Assembly (NCBI GenBank): GCA_024276775.1
Contig: JAJRWO010000262.1
Span: forward strand, 1-5,355
Origin: Gammaproteobacteria bacterium
GTDB taxonomy: Bacteria > Pseudomonadota > Gammaproteobacteria > Tenderiales > Tenderiaceae
Length of the DNA stretch: 5,355 nt
Reading direction: 5' to 3'
The translations under genes were made by a program, and so were the position numbers. Shown in pieces: positions 5,065 to 5,355 of this stretch; position 1 is the first letter of the stretch; the number at the start of each line of letters is the position of its first letter. A model generated the notes under the pieces. That model made no database searches, had not been told where the DNA came from, and was given only the letters and a program-made list of their open reading frames with translations.

Positions 5065-5081
5065 GAGCCTCCTCAAAAAGT
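5065..5081 (-). repeat. Putative terminal inverted repeat of the insertion sequence
   Basis: GAGCCTCCTCAAAAAGT (plus strand) lies between the flanking AT-rich DNA and the transposase stop codon, overlapping its last base. Insertion sequences of this kind often place the stop codon at or within the terminal repeat. Only one end is visible, so the call rests on position alone. Confidence 0.35.
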
Positions 5082-5355
5082 CATGAGACGCAATCATCTT
5101 TGATGTCATCAACCGGCTGGTAGTAAACCTGCTCCAGCCATTTATCCCCGTTTTTACAAATCAGCACCCAGGGCCATTCAGTTATGCGATGAATAAACCC
5201 AAGCAAATGAAAAACCTTGACTAAAACCAACAGATTCATCACAAAGAAGATGCTGTTAATCCACGCATATGAAGTCCTCGCTGTCTTCGCCTTAATCTTG
5301 TTTAAACCATAACCATTTTTACCTTGACCAAACTTTCCTTCAATCGGTATTCGTT
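5081..5355 (-). CDS. IS5-type DDE transposase, C-terminal part (5' end outside window)
   Basis: The frame is open from the window edge to a TGA at 5081-5083, giving 90 residues without a start codon in view. The first visible residues, RIPIEGKFGQGK, fit the R-x3-E-x6-K part of the YREK signature of IS4/IS5-type DDE transposases, the E (codon 5339-5341) being the third catalytic acid. The following NGYGLNKIKAK and the helix WINSIFFVMNLLVL are typical of the C-terminal ends of this group. A tail of about 40 residues with tryptophans and acidic residues closes the protein. Codon use is more AT-rich than in srkA, as expected of a mobile element. The gene probably continues intact beyond 5355, but this cannot be judged here; nor can I separate IS5 from IS1182-like subgroups. 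Confidence 0.85.
   Translation of the reverse strand, partial: RIPIEGKFGQGKNGYGLNKIKAKTARTSYAWINSIFFVMNLLVLVKVFHLLGFIHRITEWPWVLICKNGDKWLEQVYYQPVDDIKDDCVS

Larger units (their letters stand above)
5065..5355 (-). mobile_element. 3' end of an IS5-type insertion sequence, cut by the window edge
   Basis: The last 290 bp are the terminal part of an insertion sequence: the transposase C-terminus runs to 5081 and a short AG-rich end follows on the minus strand. The likely outer boundary is the sequence starting GAGCCTCCTC at 5065, inferred from its position beside the stop codon; the other end, and so the matching inverted repeat and target duplication, lies outside the window. Confidence 0.7.

Overview
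The window looks like chromosomal DNA of a motile gammaproteobacterium. The basis is the SrkA (YihE/RdoA) kinase, which aligns along its whole length with the E. coli protein as I remember it, a class I glutaredoxin of the GrxC type, and an HD-GYP protein of a subtype I know from marine and environmental gammaproteobacteria. Base composition is moderate in the genes, and the intergenic stretches are AT-rich. I cannot name the genus.

Layout from left to right: (1) an HDOD signalling protein on the minus strand (9-869). (2) A 250-bp divergent regulatory region (870-1119). It holds ten perfect TGTA tetranucleotide units and two divergent sequences resembling sigma-28 (FliA) promoters, one facing the HDOD gene and one facing the next gene. 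(3) A 158-residue, mostly helical protein on the plus strand (1120-1596), with a weak CheZ-like motif and an acidic-hydrophobic C-terminus. (4) A convergent gap with a possible terminator. (5) grxC on the minus strand (1722-1991), with a structured leader. (6) A GAF/HD-GYP cyclic-di-GMP phosphodiesterase on the plus strand (2147-3703), which converges with only 9 bp separation on (7) srkA on the minus strand (3713-4705). (8) About 325 bp without a gene (4740-5064), AT-rich and full of short hairpins, bounded by a 12-bp inverted repeat. (9) The 3' end of an insertion sequence carrying a DDE transposase of the IS5 type, transcribed leftwards and cut by the window edge (5065-5355). No start codon lies in the visible part of its frame.

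How the parts may work together: the left two thirds read as a small motility/second-messenger neighbourhood. The HDOD protein and the 158-residue protein share a divergent control region with FliA-like -10 boxes, one of them a perfect GCCGATAA. The GAF/HD-GYP enzyme has a weaker FliA-like box. If these promoters are real, the three genes would be switched on late in flagellar assembly. The HDOD gene could also vary in expression through slippage of the tetranucleotide repeat in its leader. grxC and srkA are thiol-redox and stress housekeeping functions that lie among them without an obvious operon link. The right edge is a mobile-element boundary.

No rRNA, tRNA, CRISPR array or phage gene was seen. 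The promoter and RNA-structure calls were made by eye and are weaker than the gene calls.
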